Shown: positions 25,588-33,811, numbered from the stretch's first letter. The stretch: 64,000 bases of DNA from Pseudonocardia sp. MH-G8 (GCF_002262885.1 NZ_NKYF01000001.1:620001-684000), one strand, 5' to 3'. Notes: generated by a model not told the origin, from the letters alone. Translations and numbers: made by a program.

Positions 25588-28131
25588 ATGCGCACCACCA
25601 CGCTCGCGGCCGCGGTGCTGGCCACCTGCCTGCTCGCGGCCTGCACGGCACCGGCACCCGCCGACCCGCCGCCGGAGACCACGTCGGCCGGTGACCCGGT
25701 CGACCTCGACGTCCTGTTCATCGGCGCACACCCGGACGACGAGGCGGGCACGCTGTCCACGCTCGGCCGGTGGACGCAGGCCGGGTACCGCTCGGGCGTC
25801 GTCACGATCACCCGGGGCGAGGGCGGCGGCAACGCGGTCGGCCCCGAGGAGGGCCCGGCGCTCGGGCTGCTGCGCGAGGACGAGGAACGGCGCGCCGTCG
25901 GGCTCGCGGGCGTCACCGACGTGTTCAACCTCGACGAGGTCGACTTCTTCTACACGGTGTCCGCCCCGCTCACCCAGCAGGTGTGGGACGAGCGCGACAC
26001 CCTGGAGCGGATCGTGCGGTTGGTGCGCACGACCCGCCCCGACGTGCTGCTCACGATGAACCCGGCCCCCTCGCCCGGGAACCACGGCAACCACCAGCAG
26101 GCCGCCCGCCTGGCCGTCGAGGCGTACGCGGCGGCGGCCGACCCGGCGGCGTTCCCGGAGCAGCTCGAGGCCGGGGGGCCGGCGCCGTTCGCCCCGGCCA
26201 TGGTCCTGCGCTCCGGCGCCGCGGGCGACGCCCCGACGGGCGCCGACTGCGCCGCGGCCGTCTCCGCGACCCCGGGTGCCTTCGGCGTCTGGGGCGGCGC
26301 CACCGCCCCGGACGGGCGCACCTGGGCCGCCGTGGAACGCGACGCGCAGCGCGCCTACGCGTCCCAGGGCTGGGCGGTCTTCCCGGACGTCCCCACCGAC
26401 CCGGCCCAGCTCGCCTGCGACCGATTCACGCTGATCGACTCCCGGGTGGCCCACCCGGCAGCGGGCCCCACCGCGATCCCGGACGCGGCCGCGCGGGCCG
26501 AGCGCCTGGAGATCGAGGTGCCGTCCGAGGTCAGCGCGGGGGTCCCGTTCCCGGTGACGGTCCACTCGGACGGCGCGGCCGCGCTCGCCGGACCTGCCGG
26601 ATGGACTGTGACCGGCGACGGCGCGATGTTCACCGTGACCCCGCCCGCCGACGCGGCCCCGGGGACCGGGGCATGGCTGACCGCCACCACCCCGACGGGG
26701 CACACCGTCGAGCAGGTCGCTGTGGCGCCAACCGTGCGGGTGGATCAGGAGCCGCTCCCCCAGGTCGCCGAGTTCGCCGCGTGGGCCGGCGCGTTCGCGT
26801 TGCGCGACACCGTCGACCCGGTGCTCACACTGCCCAGCGGGGGCAGCCGCGAGGTGGCGATGACGGTGACCAACCGCTCCGGGCAGCCGCACGCCGGCAC
26901 CGTGGAGCTGGCGTTGCCGGCCGGATTCGCCGCCGACGCCCCCGCCAAGCCCTACGCCGAGCTGGCGCCGGGTGCGTCGACGACCGTGCCGTTCCTCATC
27001 ACCAACACCGATCCCACCATGGCCACCTCGGACGCCGGTGGCGACCACGCCTACGGGCTCACCGTCACCACCGCCGACGGCGTGCGATCGACCGTGGAGC
27101 CGTCGCTGGAGCTGGTGCCCGCCACGTCGGTGCCCGCCGTGGAGGCCCCGCCGGTCGTCGACGGGACCGCAGGCCCCGGCGAGTACCCGGGCCCGGTGCT
27201 GGACCTCTCCCGCCGCTGGGAGGGTGACGACTGCACGTCTCCCGACGACTGCTCCGCCACCGCCCGGCTGTCCCGCTCCGGCGACGTGCTCACCGTGCTC
27301 GTGGAGGTCCGCGACGACACCCGCGGCGCGGTGCTCGCCGCGTCGGACTGCAAGCGGCACTGGCGCACCGACAGCGTCGAGATCGCCCTCGACCCGACCG
27401 GGACCAGCGAGAACACCGCCACGACGATGAAGCTGGCCGTGCTGCCCTCGACCGTGGAGGGCCCGCCGTGCGCGGCGCGGGACGCCGACAACGAGCAGGG
27501 ACCCGCGCCCTTCCCGGTGGCCGCCACCGCGACCGCCACCGGCTACACCGTGGAGACGGCCATCCCGCTCGCCGAGCTCCCGGCCCCCGTCGACCCCGAG
27601 CGGCTGGGCCTGAACCTGCTCGTCTACGACTCCGACACCCAGGACCGGACCGGCCAGACCCGCATCGGCTGGTCCACCTGGCAGGGCGTGCAGGGCGACC
27701 CCTATCGCTGGGGCCGCGCGCTGCTGCCCGGCTACGCCCCGACCGGCTCCGAGCAGGTGCGCGAGCCCGTCGTGCCGAGCGAGGCGCTGCGCAGCGCGGC
27801 GTCACCGCAGAGCATCGAGCAGGCGGCGGCGATCGGCGTGCCGCTGTCCGGGGGCCCGGGCGCCCCCGCAGACGCGAGTGGTTGGCTCACCGGCGCCCGC
27901 CCCGCCGCCGACGCCGTCGAGGTGACCGCGACCAGCACCGGAGGCGGCGAGATCGCGGTGTTCCTGCGCGACGACGCCGGCACGGCGGGCGAGCTGCGCG
28001 CCACGGTCGACGGGGCGGGCGAGCACACGCTGACCGTCCCCGTCACCCGCCCTCTCGGTGCCGGCGCGCGAGCGGTGGCGGCCTGGACGGCGGGAGGAGG
28101 CACGCTCTCCTCGCAGGCGCCGCTGACCTGA
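25588..28131 (+). CDS. Secreted multidomain PIG-L deacetylase lipoprotein
   Basis: An 847-residue lipoprotein (lipobox LAAC, Cys19). An N-terminal GlcNAc-PI de-N-acetylase-like domain starts at about residue 40 with the zinc-binding motif AHPDDEAG; a later histidine pair lies in GNHGNHQQAA. After about residue 300 come beta-rich modules: a NEW3-like segment (SREVAMTVTNRSGQPHAGTV), then a carbohydrate-binding family 9-like domain (VVDGTAGPGEYPG with HWRTDSVEIALD), and a C-terminal beta domain. GGGGGAG precedes the chosen ATG. It probably removes acyl groups from a glycan or glycoside outside the cell before import by the adjacent ABC system. The substrate is unknown. Confidence 0.85.
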   Translation: MRTTTLAAAVLATCLLAACTAPAPADPPPETTSAGDPVDLDVLFIGAHPDDEAGTLSTLGRWTQAGYRSGVVTITRGEGGGNAVGPEEGPALGLLREDEERRAVGLAGVTDVFNLDEVDFFYTVSAPLTQQVWDERDTLERIVRLVRTTRPDVLLTMNPAPSPGNHGNHQQAARLAVEAYAAAADPAAFPEQLEAGGPAPFAPAMVLRSGAAGDAPTGADCAAAVSATPGAFGVWGGATAPDGRTWAAVERDAQRAYASQGWAVFPDVPTDPAQLACDRFTLIDSRVAHPAAGPTAIPDAAARAERLEIEVPSEVSAGVPFPVTVHSDGAAALAGPAGWTVTGDGAMFTVTPPADAAPGTGAWLTATTPTGHTVEQVAVAPTVRVDQEPLPQVAEFAAWAGAFALRDTVDPVLTLPSGGSREVAMTVTNRSGQPHAGTVELALPAGFAADAPAKPYAELAPGASTTVPFLITNTDPTMATSDAGGDHAYGLTVTTADGVRSTVEPSLELVPATSVPAVEAPPVVDGTAGPGEYPGPVLDLSRRWEGDDCTSPDDCSATARLSRSGDVLTVLVEVRDDTRGAVLAASDCKRHWRTDSVEIALDPTGTSENTATTMKLAVLPSTVEGPPCAARDADNEQGPAPFPVAATATATGYTVETAIPLAELPAPVDPERLGLNLLVYDSDTQDRTGQTRIGWSTWQGVQGDPYRWGRALLPGYAPTGSEQVREPVVPSEALRSAASPQSIEQAAAIGVPLSGGPGAPADASGWLTGARPAADAVEVTATSTGGGEIAVFLRDDAGTAGELRATVDGAGEHTLTVPVTRPLGAGARAVAAWTAGGGTLSSQAPLT

Positions 28132-28181
28132 GGCCCGCCTGTCCCTCCTGTGGACAACTCGCGATCTTCACGGCTGGATGC

Positions 28182-28193
28182 GAACGGGCGTTC
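28182..28193. promoter_or_regulatory. LexA (SOS) box upstream of the HNH gene
   Basis: GAACGGGCGTTC matches the actinobacterial LexA site GAAC-N4-GTTC exactly, and the flanks (CGAAC...GTTCGA) extend the match. It lies 16 bases before the GTG start of the HNH protein, with a possible -10 element (TAGCGT, 28196-28201) right behind it. Repression would be direct, and the transcript could be leaderless. Confidence 0.7.
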
Positions 28194-28208
28194 GATAGCG
28201 TTCCTCTC

Positions 28209-28889
28209 GTGCCCCGCCCGCGGAGTTGGACCGACGAGCAGCTCATCGCCGCGGTAGCGGCGAGCAAGAATCTCAAGGAGGTCCACACCCGACTCGGCAT
28301 CACTCCCGGCAAGTACGACGTTCTGAGGGCGCACATCCGTCGCCTCGGCATCGACGCCTCCCACCTCCCCCGTGCGGGCACCGGCTCACCGCGCTCGTCT
28401 CGGCGGTTCCGCGATGAAGACCTCATCGAGGCGGTCAAGCTCGAACGGACGGTCCACGGCGTGCTCCGGCGGTTGGGCTACAGCACGAGCGGCGGGATGT
28501 TCCGCTACGTGGTCGCCCACATCCGGCGGCTCGACCTCGACACCTCGCACTTCATGGGCCAGAGCTGGGCCAGGGGCCTTCGGCGTCCGTCCTCGCGGGT
28601 GACGCCGCTTGACGAGCTGCTGGTCAAAGGATCCACCACGAGGTCGGGATGGATACGGGAAAGACTCATCGCAGCAGGCATCAAGCCCGCTCATTGCGAG
28701 GACTGCGGACTCTCCGAATGGCGGGGATCGCGGCTTCCGCTCTGTCTCGACCACGTCAACGGCGACCACACCGACAACCGCCTGGAGAACCTCCGTATCC
28801 TATGCCCGAACTGCCATGCCATCACGGACACGTGGTGTGGCAGAGGAGTAAGCCGGCGTAGCCCAACTGGCAGGAGGCACGATCTTTAG
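28209..28889 (+). CDS. HNH endonuclease with tandem N-terminal repeats
   Basis: A 226-residue protein. Two copies of a roughly 50-residue helical repeat (WTDEQLIAAVAASKNL to HIRRLGIDASHL, and FRDEDLIEAVKLERTV to HIRRLDLDTSHF) precede an HNH domain with CEDCGLSEW, LCLDHVNGDHTDNRLENL and LCPNCH. The repeats probably bind DNA and the HNH domain cleaves it. The start is GTG 28209, just after an SOS box. The last 12 codons overlap a tRNA gene, and the TAG stop lies in that tRNA's anticodon loop. It resembles homing or phage-type HNH enzymes; its target is unknown. Confidence 0.85.
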   Translation: MPRPRSWTDEQLIAAVAASKNLKEVHTRLGITPGKYDVLRAHIRRLGIDASHLPRAGTGSPRSSRRFRDEDLIEAVKLERTVHGVLRRLGYSTSGGMFRYVVAHIRRLDLDTSHFMGQSWARGLRRPSSRVTPLDELLVKGSTTRSGWIRERLIAAGIKPAHCEDCGLSEWRGSRLPLCLDHVNGDHTDNRLENLRILCPNCHAITDTWCGRGVSRRSPTGRRHDL

Positions 28890-28929
28890 GTGGTCGTCAG
28901 TGCGGGTTCGAATCCCGCCGCCGGCACCA
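28852..28929 (+). tRNA. tRNA with anticodon TAG (Leu-type) but a short variable loop
   Basis: A complete cloverleaf can be folded. The acceptor is GCCGGCG with CGCCGGC (7 of 7 pairs). The D arm has three pairs with GG in the loop. The anticodon stem is CGATC with GGTCG around loop TTTAGGT. The variable loop has five bases (TCAGT). The T arm is GCGGG/CCCGC with loop TTCGAAT, followed by A73 and an encoded CCA. Anticodon UAG reads the Leu codon CUA, yet bacterial tRNA-Leu normally has a long variable arm, so identity and function are uncertain. It overlaps the 3' end of the HNH gene by 38 bases. Confidence 0.75.
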
Positions 28930-28934
28930 CAGCT

Positions 28935-29624
28935 CTACGCGGCCCGCTCGTCCCCCGGCTCCACGTCGGCGACGACGGGGAGCGGCACCACCGGCGCCGG
29001 CCTGCGGGCGGCAATCAGCGCCCCGGTGAGCCCGATCGCCCCCGAGCACACCGACACCAGCAGCATCGCCGGGTGCGGGTTGCCCCCCACCGCCGCGTCG
29101 CCCAGGATGACGACGCCGATCGTGCCGGGCAGGACGCCCAGCACGGTGCCGATCAGGTACGGCGCGAACCGCACGCCCGAGAGCGCCGAGGCGTAGTTCA
29201 TCGCGGAGAACGGCACGGCCGGGATCAGACGCAGCGAGATCATCGCGAGCAGGCCGCTGCGATCCAGCCGGGCCCGCACCCACGTCATGAGGCGGTGGTC
29301 GGAGTGCTTGCGCGCGAACCGCCCGCCCACGCAGCGGGCCAGCCAGAAGGCGACGGCAGCGGCCAGGGCGGTGCCGGCCACCGCGAGCAGCACGCCGCCG
29401 ATCCCGCCGAACAGCACCCCGGCAGCCACGGTGAACACGGTGCGCGGCACGGGCGCCACCGTGACCGCGCCCTGCAGCAGCACGAACAGCAAGGGCGCCC
29501 ACAGGCCCGCGGTCTGCACGGCCGCCCGGATGTCGGGGAGACCCGTGCCGCTGCGGAACAGGAGCACCGCGAGGACGGCGACCGCGAGCACACCCACGGC
29601 CGCGGCGATCCGTCCCCATCTCAC
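28935..29624 (-). CDS. TVP38/TMEM64 (VTT, SNARE-associated) family membrane protein
   Basis: Membrane protein of 229 residues with five or six hydrophobic segments. The VTT core is visible as VFTVAAGVLFGGIGGVLLA, SLRLIPAVPFSAMNYASAL and GTVLGVLPGTIGVVILG. The family includes DedA-like proteins with proposed roles in lipid or ion transport; the exact function is unknown. The GTG start at 29624 faces a carboxymuconolactone decarboxylase-like gene. The longer upstream open frame is non-coding. Confidence 0.87.
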   Translation of the reverse strand: MRWGRIAAAVGVLAVAVLAVLLFRSGTGLPDIRAAVQTAGLWAPLLFVLLQGAVTVAPVPRTVFTVAAGVLFGGIGGVLLAVAGTALAAAVAFWLARCVGGRFARKHSDHRLMTWVRARLDRSGLLAMISLRLIPAVPFSAMNYASALSGVRFAPYLIGTVLGVLPGTIGVVILGDAAVGGNPHPAMLLVSVCSGAIGLTGALIAARRPAPVVPLPVVADVEPGDERAA

Positions 29625-29717
29625 CCGACCGACGGTACCGAACGTGGGCCCCCGGCCCGGCGCGAAGGGTGGCGCTCGCCACCGGATGTTCACCTGCGCG
29701 GCGGCTACGGTGCCCGC

Positions 29718-30113
29718 GTGACCGATCAGCAGCGCACCCTCGACCTCGATCCCGACGGCCTCGCCGTCCGCCGCGAGGTGCTCGGGCCGGACCACGTCGA
29801 CGCCGCCCTCGAGCGCGCCGACGCGATCACGGCCGAGTTCCAGGAGATGATCACCCGCTACGCGTGGGGCGGCATCTGGACCCGCCCCGGCCTGGACCGG
29901 CGGATGCGCAGCGCGATCACGCTCACCGCGCTCGTCGCGCACGGGCACCTCGCCGAGCTGGAGTTGCACCTGCGCGCGGCCCTGCGCAACGGCCTGTCCC
30001 GCGAGGAGATCGTGGAGGTACTGCTGCAGAGCGCGATCTACTGCGGCGTCCCCGCCGCCAACTCCGCGTTCGCCGTGGCCCGCCGCGTCCTGGCCGAACC
30101 CGACCCGACCTGA
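29718..30113 (+). CDS. Carboxymuconolactone decarboxylase-family protein
   Basis: A 131-residue, all-helical protein of the CMD/AhpD superfamily. The PcaC-like core is GGIWTRPGLDRRMRSAITLT, then LRAALRNGLSREEIVEVLLQ and YCGVPAANSAFAVA. True PcaC converts 4-carboxymuconolactone in protocatechuate breakdown, but no pca genes are near, so this may be a relative with another role. The start is GTG 29718. It is probably monocistronic and is followed by the palindromic array. Confidence 0.85.
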   Translation: MTDQQRTLDLDPDGLAVRREVLGPDHVDAALERADAITAEFQEMITRYAWGGIWTRPGLDRRMRSAITLTALVAHGHLAELELHLRAALRNGLSREEIVEVLLQSAIYCGVPAANSAFAVARRVLAEPDPT

Positions 30114-30169
30114 CCCGCCGGCCCTCGTCGCAGGCGCACCCAGAGCGCAACATCCGCGCACTGAAACCC

Positions 30170-30272
30170 CGACTCGCGCGACCGAAACCGCGACTCGCGC
30201 GACCGGGACCCCGACTCGCGCGACTGGGGCCCCGACTCGCGGAAGGGGGGCGGCCCCCTTCCCCGCGAGTCG
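30170..30272. repeat. CGACTCGCG palindrome family, copy 2, with four 21-bp tandem units
   Basis: Four direct copies of CGACTCGCG start at 30170, 30191, 30212 and 30233, exactly 21 bases apart. They are followed by one inverted copy, CGCGAGTCG, at 30264-30272. The last direct copy and the inverted one form a long GC hairpin with paired G and C runs. It lies between convergent genes, so it is probably a terminator built from a repeat family. Confidence 0.75.
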
Positions 30273-30351
30273 GGGTCTGAGCGCATGCGTGTCGCGCTCT
30301 GGGGGTACGTGTGTCGTGACCTGCACCCCGCAACAGCTGGGTGGGCGCCGG

Positions 30352-30948
30352 TCAGGTCAGGGCGTGCAGGTGCGGGGTCAGGGCGCGCATGGCCAGGCCG
30401 CGGTGGGAGGCCTTGTCCTTCTCCGCCGGTTCCAGTTCCGCCGAGGTGCGCTCCTCGCCGTCCGGCACGAAGATCGGGTCGTAGCCGAAGCCGTTCGTCC
30501 CGCGGGGGGCGCGCACGATCCGGCCCGTCCACTCGCCGTGCACCACGGTTTCCCGGCCGCCGGGCACCACCAGCGCTGCGGCGCACACGAACGCGGCGCC
30601 GCGGCGCTCGTCCGGCACGTCCGCGACCTGGCCGAGGAGCAGCTCGAGGTTGGCGACGTCGTCGCCGTGGCGGCCGCACCAGCGCGCCGACAGCACACCG
30701 GGCATCCCGTTGAGCGCGTCGACGGCGAGGCCCGAGTCGTCGGCCACCGACGGGAGGCCCGTCGCCGCCGCGGCGTCGCGCGCCTTGGCGAGGGCGTTCT
30801 CGGCGAACGTGGCTCCGGTCTCCGGGGCCTCCGGGAACTCGGGCACGTCGGCGAGACCGAGCACCTCGACGGGGCCGTCCGTGAGCATCCGCTGCAGCTC
30901 GGCGAGCTTGCCCGCGTTGCGGGTGGCCAGCAGGACCTTCAGAGCCAT
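30352..30948 (-). CDS. rdgB: dITP/XTP pyrophosphatase RdgB (Ham1)
   Basis: House-cleaning nucleotide pyrophosphatase of 198 residues that hydrolyses dITP, ITP and XTP to prevent their incorporation into nucleic acids. The family motifs are intact: LLATRNAGKLAEL at the start, VADDSGLAVDAL, and GTNGFGYDPIF. The ATG is at 30948, four bases after the rph stop. The rph-rdgB pair is conserved in actinobacteria (Rv1340-Rv1341). Confidence 0.95.
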   Translation of the reverse strand: MALKVLLATRNAGKLAELQRMLTDGPVEVLGLADVPEFPEAPETGATFAENALAKARDAAAATGLPSVADDSGLAVDALNGMPGVLSARWCGRHGDDVANLELLLGQVADVPDERRGAAFVCAAALVVPGGRETVVHGEWTGRIVRAPRGTNGFGYDPIFVPDGEERTSAELEPAEKDKASHRGLAMRALTPHLHALT

Positions 30949-30952
30949 CCCG

Positions 30953-31702
30953 CTACCGCCCCGGCAGGTCGCGCGGGTAGGGCGCCGCCAGCGCCTCGGC
31001 CTGCAGGTCGGCCAGCTTCCGGATGCCGGCGAGCGCCACGTCGAGCATCGCGTCGAGGGTGCTGCGGGTGTACGTGGCGCCCTCGCCCGTGCCCTGCACC
31101 TCCACGAGGGTGCCGGTGTTGGTCGCGACGATGTTGGCGTCCACCTCGGCGCGGGAGTCCTCCTCGTAGGGCAGGTCGAGGCGCACGCGCCCGTCCACGA
31201 CCCCGACGCTGACGGCCGCGATCTGGCACGACAGCGGCTTCGGGTCGGCGAGCGCGCCGTGGGCGCCCAGCCAGGTGACGGCGTCGGCCAGCGCCACGTA
31301 GGCGCCGGTGATCGCGGCGGTGCGGGTGCCGCCGTCGGCCTGCAGGACGTCGCAGTCCAGGGCGATGGTGTTCTCACCGAGCGCGGCGAGGTCGATGCAC
31401 GCCCGCAGCGAGCGGCCGACCAGCCTGCTGATCTCCTGGGTGCGGCCGCCGACGCGACCCTTCACCGACTCGCGGTCGTTGCGGGTGTTCGTGGCCGAGG
31501 GCAGCATCGCGTACTCCGCGGTGACCCACCCCAGCCCGGAGCCCTTGCGCCAGCGCGGCACGCCCTCGGTGACGCTGGCCGCACACAGCACCTTCGTGTC
31601 CCCGAACTCGACGAGCACCGAGCCCGCCGGGTGCTTCTGGAAGCCTCGGGTGATCGTCACCGGGCGGAGCTCGTCGTCGGTCCTGCCGTCTGCGCGTGTC
31701 AC
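30953..31702 (-). CDS. rph: Ribonuclease PH
   Basis: Phosphorolytic 3'-5' exoribonuclease that trims tRNA 3' ends, 249 residues. It has [19 protein letters not shown] at the N-terminus, [39 protein letters not shown], and a C-terminal PHD-like core. The GTG start at 31702 is divergent from a DUF2231 gene. Its place before rdgB fits the conserved block. Confidence 0.95.
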   Translation of the reverse strand: MTRADGRTDDELRPVTITRGFQKHPAGSVLVEFGDTKVLCAASVTEGVPRWRKGSGLGWVTAEYAMLPSATNTRNDRESVKGRVGGRTQEISRLVGRSLRACIDLAALGENTIALDCDVLQADGGTRTAAITGAYVALADAVTWLGAHGALADPKPLSCQIAAVSVGVVDGRVRLDLPYEEDSRAEVDANIVATNTGTLVEVQGTGEGATYTRSTLDAMLDVALAGIRKLADLQAEALAAPYPRDLPGR

Positions 31703-31762
31703 GCGGCCACCCTATGACCCGGTCGATTGAACCGAGCGCCGCGGTGCGACGTTGAACAGGAC

Positions 31763-32254
31763 ATGTGGGTCATCGACGGCATCCCGCTGCACCCCCTCGT
31801 CGTGCACGCGGTGGTCGTGCTGCTGCCGCTGGCCGCGCTGGGCGCCGTCGTGATCGCGGTCCGCCGGTCCTGGCGCCGCGCGCTCGGGGTGCCGGTGCTG
31901 CTCGTGGCACTGGCCGGGGTGGCGGCGGTGCCGATGGCGACCACCACCGGCACCCAGCTCTGGACGGCGCTGGGCGGCCACAACCCGCTGATCGACGTCC
32001 ACGCGCAGCGCGCCTCGTGGGTGCTGCCGGTGGCGCTGATCTTCCTCCTGCTGCTGGCGGGAGCCGTGCTCACCGAGCTGGCGACGGCCCGCGCCGAGGC
32101 AGGGCTGCACGCCCGGACGACGACGGCCACCCGCGCCCGGGTCGCGACCGGGCTCTCGGTGCTCGCCGCGCTGGCGGGTCTCGCGGTCACGGCCGTCGTG
32201 GTGTGGGTGGGGCACGCCGGATCGGTCGTCGTGTGGCAGGGGATCGGGCAGTAG
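31763..32254 (+). CDS. DUF2231 membrane protein
   Basis: Four-helix membrane protein of 163 residues. The N-terminus MWVIDGIPLHPLVVHAVVV carries the DUF2231 signature, a heme-like His pattern in the first helix. Later helices are at about 33-52, 85-110 and 137-158. The ATG 31763 was chosen over 31727 because the family motif starts there and AGGAC precedes it. Function is unknown; a redox role is only suggested by the histidines. It ends one base before the convergent phosphodiesterase gene's stop. Confidence 0.82.
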   Translation: MWVIDGIPLHPLVVHAVVVLLPLAALGAVVIAVRRSWRRALGVPVLLVALAGVAAVPMATTTGTQLWTALGGHNPLIDVHAQRASWVLPVALIFLLLLAGAVLTELATARAEAGLHARTTTATRARVATGLSVLAALAGLAVTAVVVWVGHAGSVVVWQGIGQ

Positions 32255-33043
32255 TCAGACGTCGTAGGCGGCGTCCGGCGCCACCAGCTCCACCGGCCCG
32301 TCGAAGGCCGCCTTCGCCTCGACCAGCAGGTCGTCGCCGGAGAACCACGCCGGCACGTGCGTGAGCAGCAGCCTGCCGACGCCGGCGGCCGTGGCGTGCT
32401 CGCCCGCCTGCCGGCCGGACAGGTGCACGCCGGGCGGCTGCTCGCGGTCCGTTCCGGGCACCAGGTGCGGCCAGGTGGCCTCGCACAGCAGCACGTCGGC
32501 GCCGCGGGCCAGCTCGACGAGCCCCGCGCACGGCCCGGTGTCGCCGCTGTAGACGAGGCTGCGCCCGCCCGCCTCGACGCGCAGCGCGTAGGCCTCGCAG
32601 GGGTGGTCGACGCGGCGGGCGGTGAGCCGCACGCCGGCCACCGCGGCGCTGCCGCCGTCGGTGAGGGGGTGGAAGGTGAAGACGTCGGTGAGGTCGGTCT
32701 CGGCGCGCTCGGCGGCCGAGGGTGCGTAGGCCGCGGCGAAGCGGTCGGGCGCCTCGGCGGGGGCGTGCACCGGGAGCGGGCGCGCCGTGGGGTCGTGCGG
32801 CGGGCGCGGGTGGTAGCGGCGGTGCACCACGAGCGCCGCGAAGTCGGCGCAGTGGTCGGGGTGCAGGTGGGAGAAGGCGACGGCGTCGAGGTCCCACGGG
32901 TCGAGGTGGCGCTGCAGCGCCCCGAGCGTGCCGTTGCCCAGGTCGAGCACGAGCCGCGCTCCCCCGGCCTCGACGAGGTAGCCCGACGCCGGGGAACCCG
33001 GCCCCGGCCCGCTGCCCGAGCACCCCAGCACGATCAGCCGCAT
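32255..33043 (-). CDS. Metallo-beta-lactamase fold phosphodiesterase (Rv1339-like)
   Basis: A 262-residue MBL-fold hydrolase of the RNase Z/cyclic nucleotide phosphodiesterase branch. The metal site is SHLHPDHCADF, with later SGDTGPC and a final His in LLLTHVPAW. The mycobacterial homologue Rv1339 is reported as an atypical cAMP phosphodiesterase in the same syntenic position, so a role in cyclic nucleotide turnover is likely but inferred. The ATG 33043 starts MRLIVLGCSGS as in the family. The longer upstream frame was rejected. Confidence 0.88.
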   Translation of the reverse strand: MRLIVLGCSGSGPGPGSPASGYLVEAGGARLVLDLGNGTLGALQRHLDPWDLDAVAFSHLHPDHCADFAALVVHRRYHPRPPHDPTARPLPVHAPAEAPDRFAAAYAPSAAERAETDLTDVFTFHPLTDGGSAAVAGVRLTARRVDHPCEAYALRVEAGGRSLVYSGDTGPCAGLVELARGADVLLCEATWPHLVPGTDREQPPGVHLSGRQAGEHATAAGVGRLLLTHVPAWFSGDDLLVEAKAAFDGPVELVAPDAAYDV

Positions 33044-33051
33044 GCGCAACG

Positions 33052-33456
33052 CTAACGCGGGCGGCGCGTGTGCCGCAGCCACCAGAGCCCGATCAGCGGC
33101 AGCACCAGCGGGATGAACCCGTACCCGCGCCCGTAGATCGACCAGACGGTGTCGTCCGGGAAGTCACCCTGGTCGAACACGGTGAGCGTGCCGACGACCA
33201 GCACCCCGACCAGCTCGAACCCGACCGCGGCCCACGCCAGCCGCCGCGCCCCGGGCCCGTGGCCGGCCAGCCCGATCGTGGCGAGGATGTAGACGACGCC
33301 GGCGAGCGCCGAGAGCAGGTACGCCAGCGGCGCCTCCCCGAACCGGGTGGCGATCTGCACGCCGGCCCGCGCGGTGGCCGACAGCGCGAACACCCCGTAG
33401 ACGGCGATCAGCACCCGCCCCGGCCCGGAGGAGGTGGCGCGGCCGGGCTCAGCCAC
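33052..33456 (-). CDS. DUF3817-family membrane protein (Rv1342c-like)
   Basis: Membrane protein of 134 residues with hydrophobic segments near 17-35, 45-65, 75-95 and 112-128, ending in a basic tail. The pattern VLIAVYGVFALSATARAGVQ and YLLSALAGVVYILATIGLAG fits DUF3817. The GTG start at 33456 overlaps the upstream gene by eight bases. In M. tuberculosis an equivalent gene sits beside the rph-rdgB pair. Function unknown. Confidence 0.75.
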   Translation of the reverse strand: MAEPGRATSSGPGRVLIAVYGVFALSATARAGVQIATRFGEAPLAYLLSALAGVVYILATIGLAGHGPGARRLAWAAVGFELVGVLVVGTLTVFDQGDFPDDTVWSIYGRGYGFIPLVLPLIGLWWLRHTRRPR

Positions 33457-33811
33457 CGGGCACCCACAGTCCGTCGAGCCGCCAGACGGCGACGGCGGTG
33501 GCGATCGCCCCGACCGCGACCACGGCCCCACCCCACCGCGTCGGCTCGGCGGTGGCGAACTGCGTGGCGATCGGCAGCACGCACACCGACACGACCAGGT
33601 AGATGAGGAACGTGCTGGTCTCGGGCAGCGCCGTGCCGGCGAACACCTGTACGGCGGCGATGGCGGCCTGCACCACGAGCAGCGCGACCGCGACCCCGAC
33701 CGCCCGCTTGGTCCACACGTCCGGCGCGCGGCCCAGCACGGTGAGGACCACGCCGTAGACCGCGAGCGCCACCAGCGCGACGAGTACAACGACGACGAGA
33801 GCGCCGATCAC
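33449..33811 (-). CDS. Small membrane protein of the conserved block (Rv1343c-position)
   Basis: A 120-residue protein with four hydrophobic segments (2-26, 36-60, 68-88, 94-110) and no recognised domain. It occupies the place of the small LprD gene in the mycobacterial order, but I see no lipobox, so equivalence rests on position. It is translationally coupled to the DUF3817 gene. Function unknown. Confidence 0.72.
   Translation of the reverse strand: MIGALVVVVLVALVALAVYGVVLTVLGRAPDVWTKRAVGVAVALLVVQAAIAAVQVFAGTALPETSTFLIYLVVSVCVLPIATQFATAEPTRWGGAVVAVGAIATAVAVWRLDGLWVPGG

Noticed and set aside
28852..28929. An amber-suppressor tRNA
   Set aside because: The anticodon is 5'-UAG-3', which reads CUA. 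A suppressor of the UAG codon would need anticodon CUA.
30170..30241. A CRISPR-like repeat array
   Set aside because: The unit is 21 bases, with conserved sequence of only about 9-14 bases and almost no spacer. The repeats end in an inverted copy, so it is a palindromic repeat array.
28935..30326. A 463-residue version of the VTT membrane protein
   Set aside because: The first 230 codons run through the CMD gene antisense and the repeat array. The membrane protein begins at GTG 29624.
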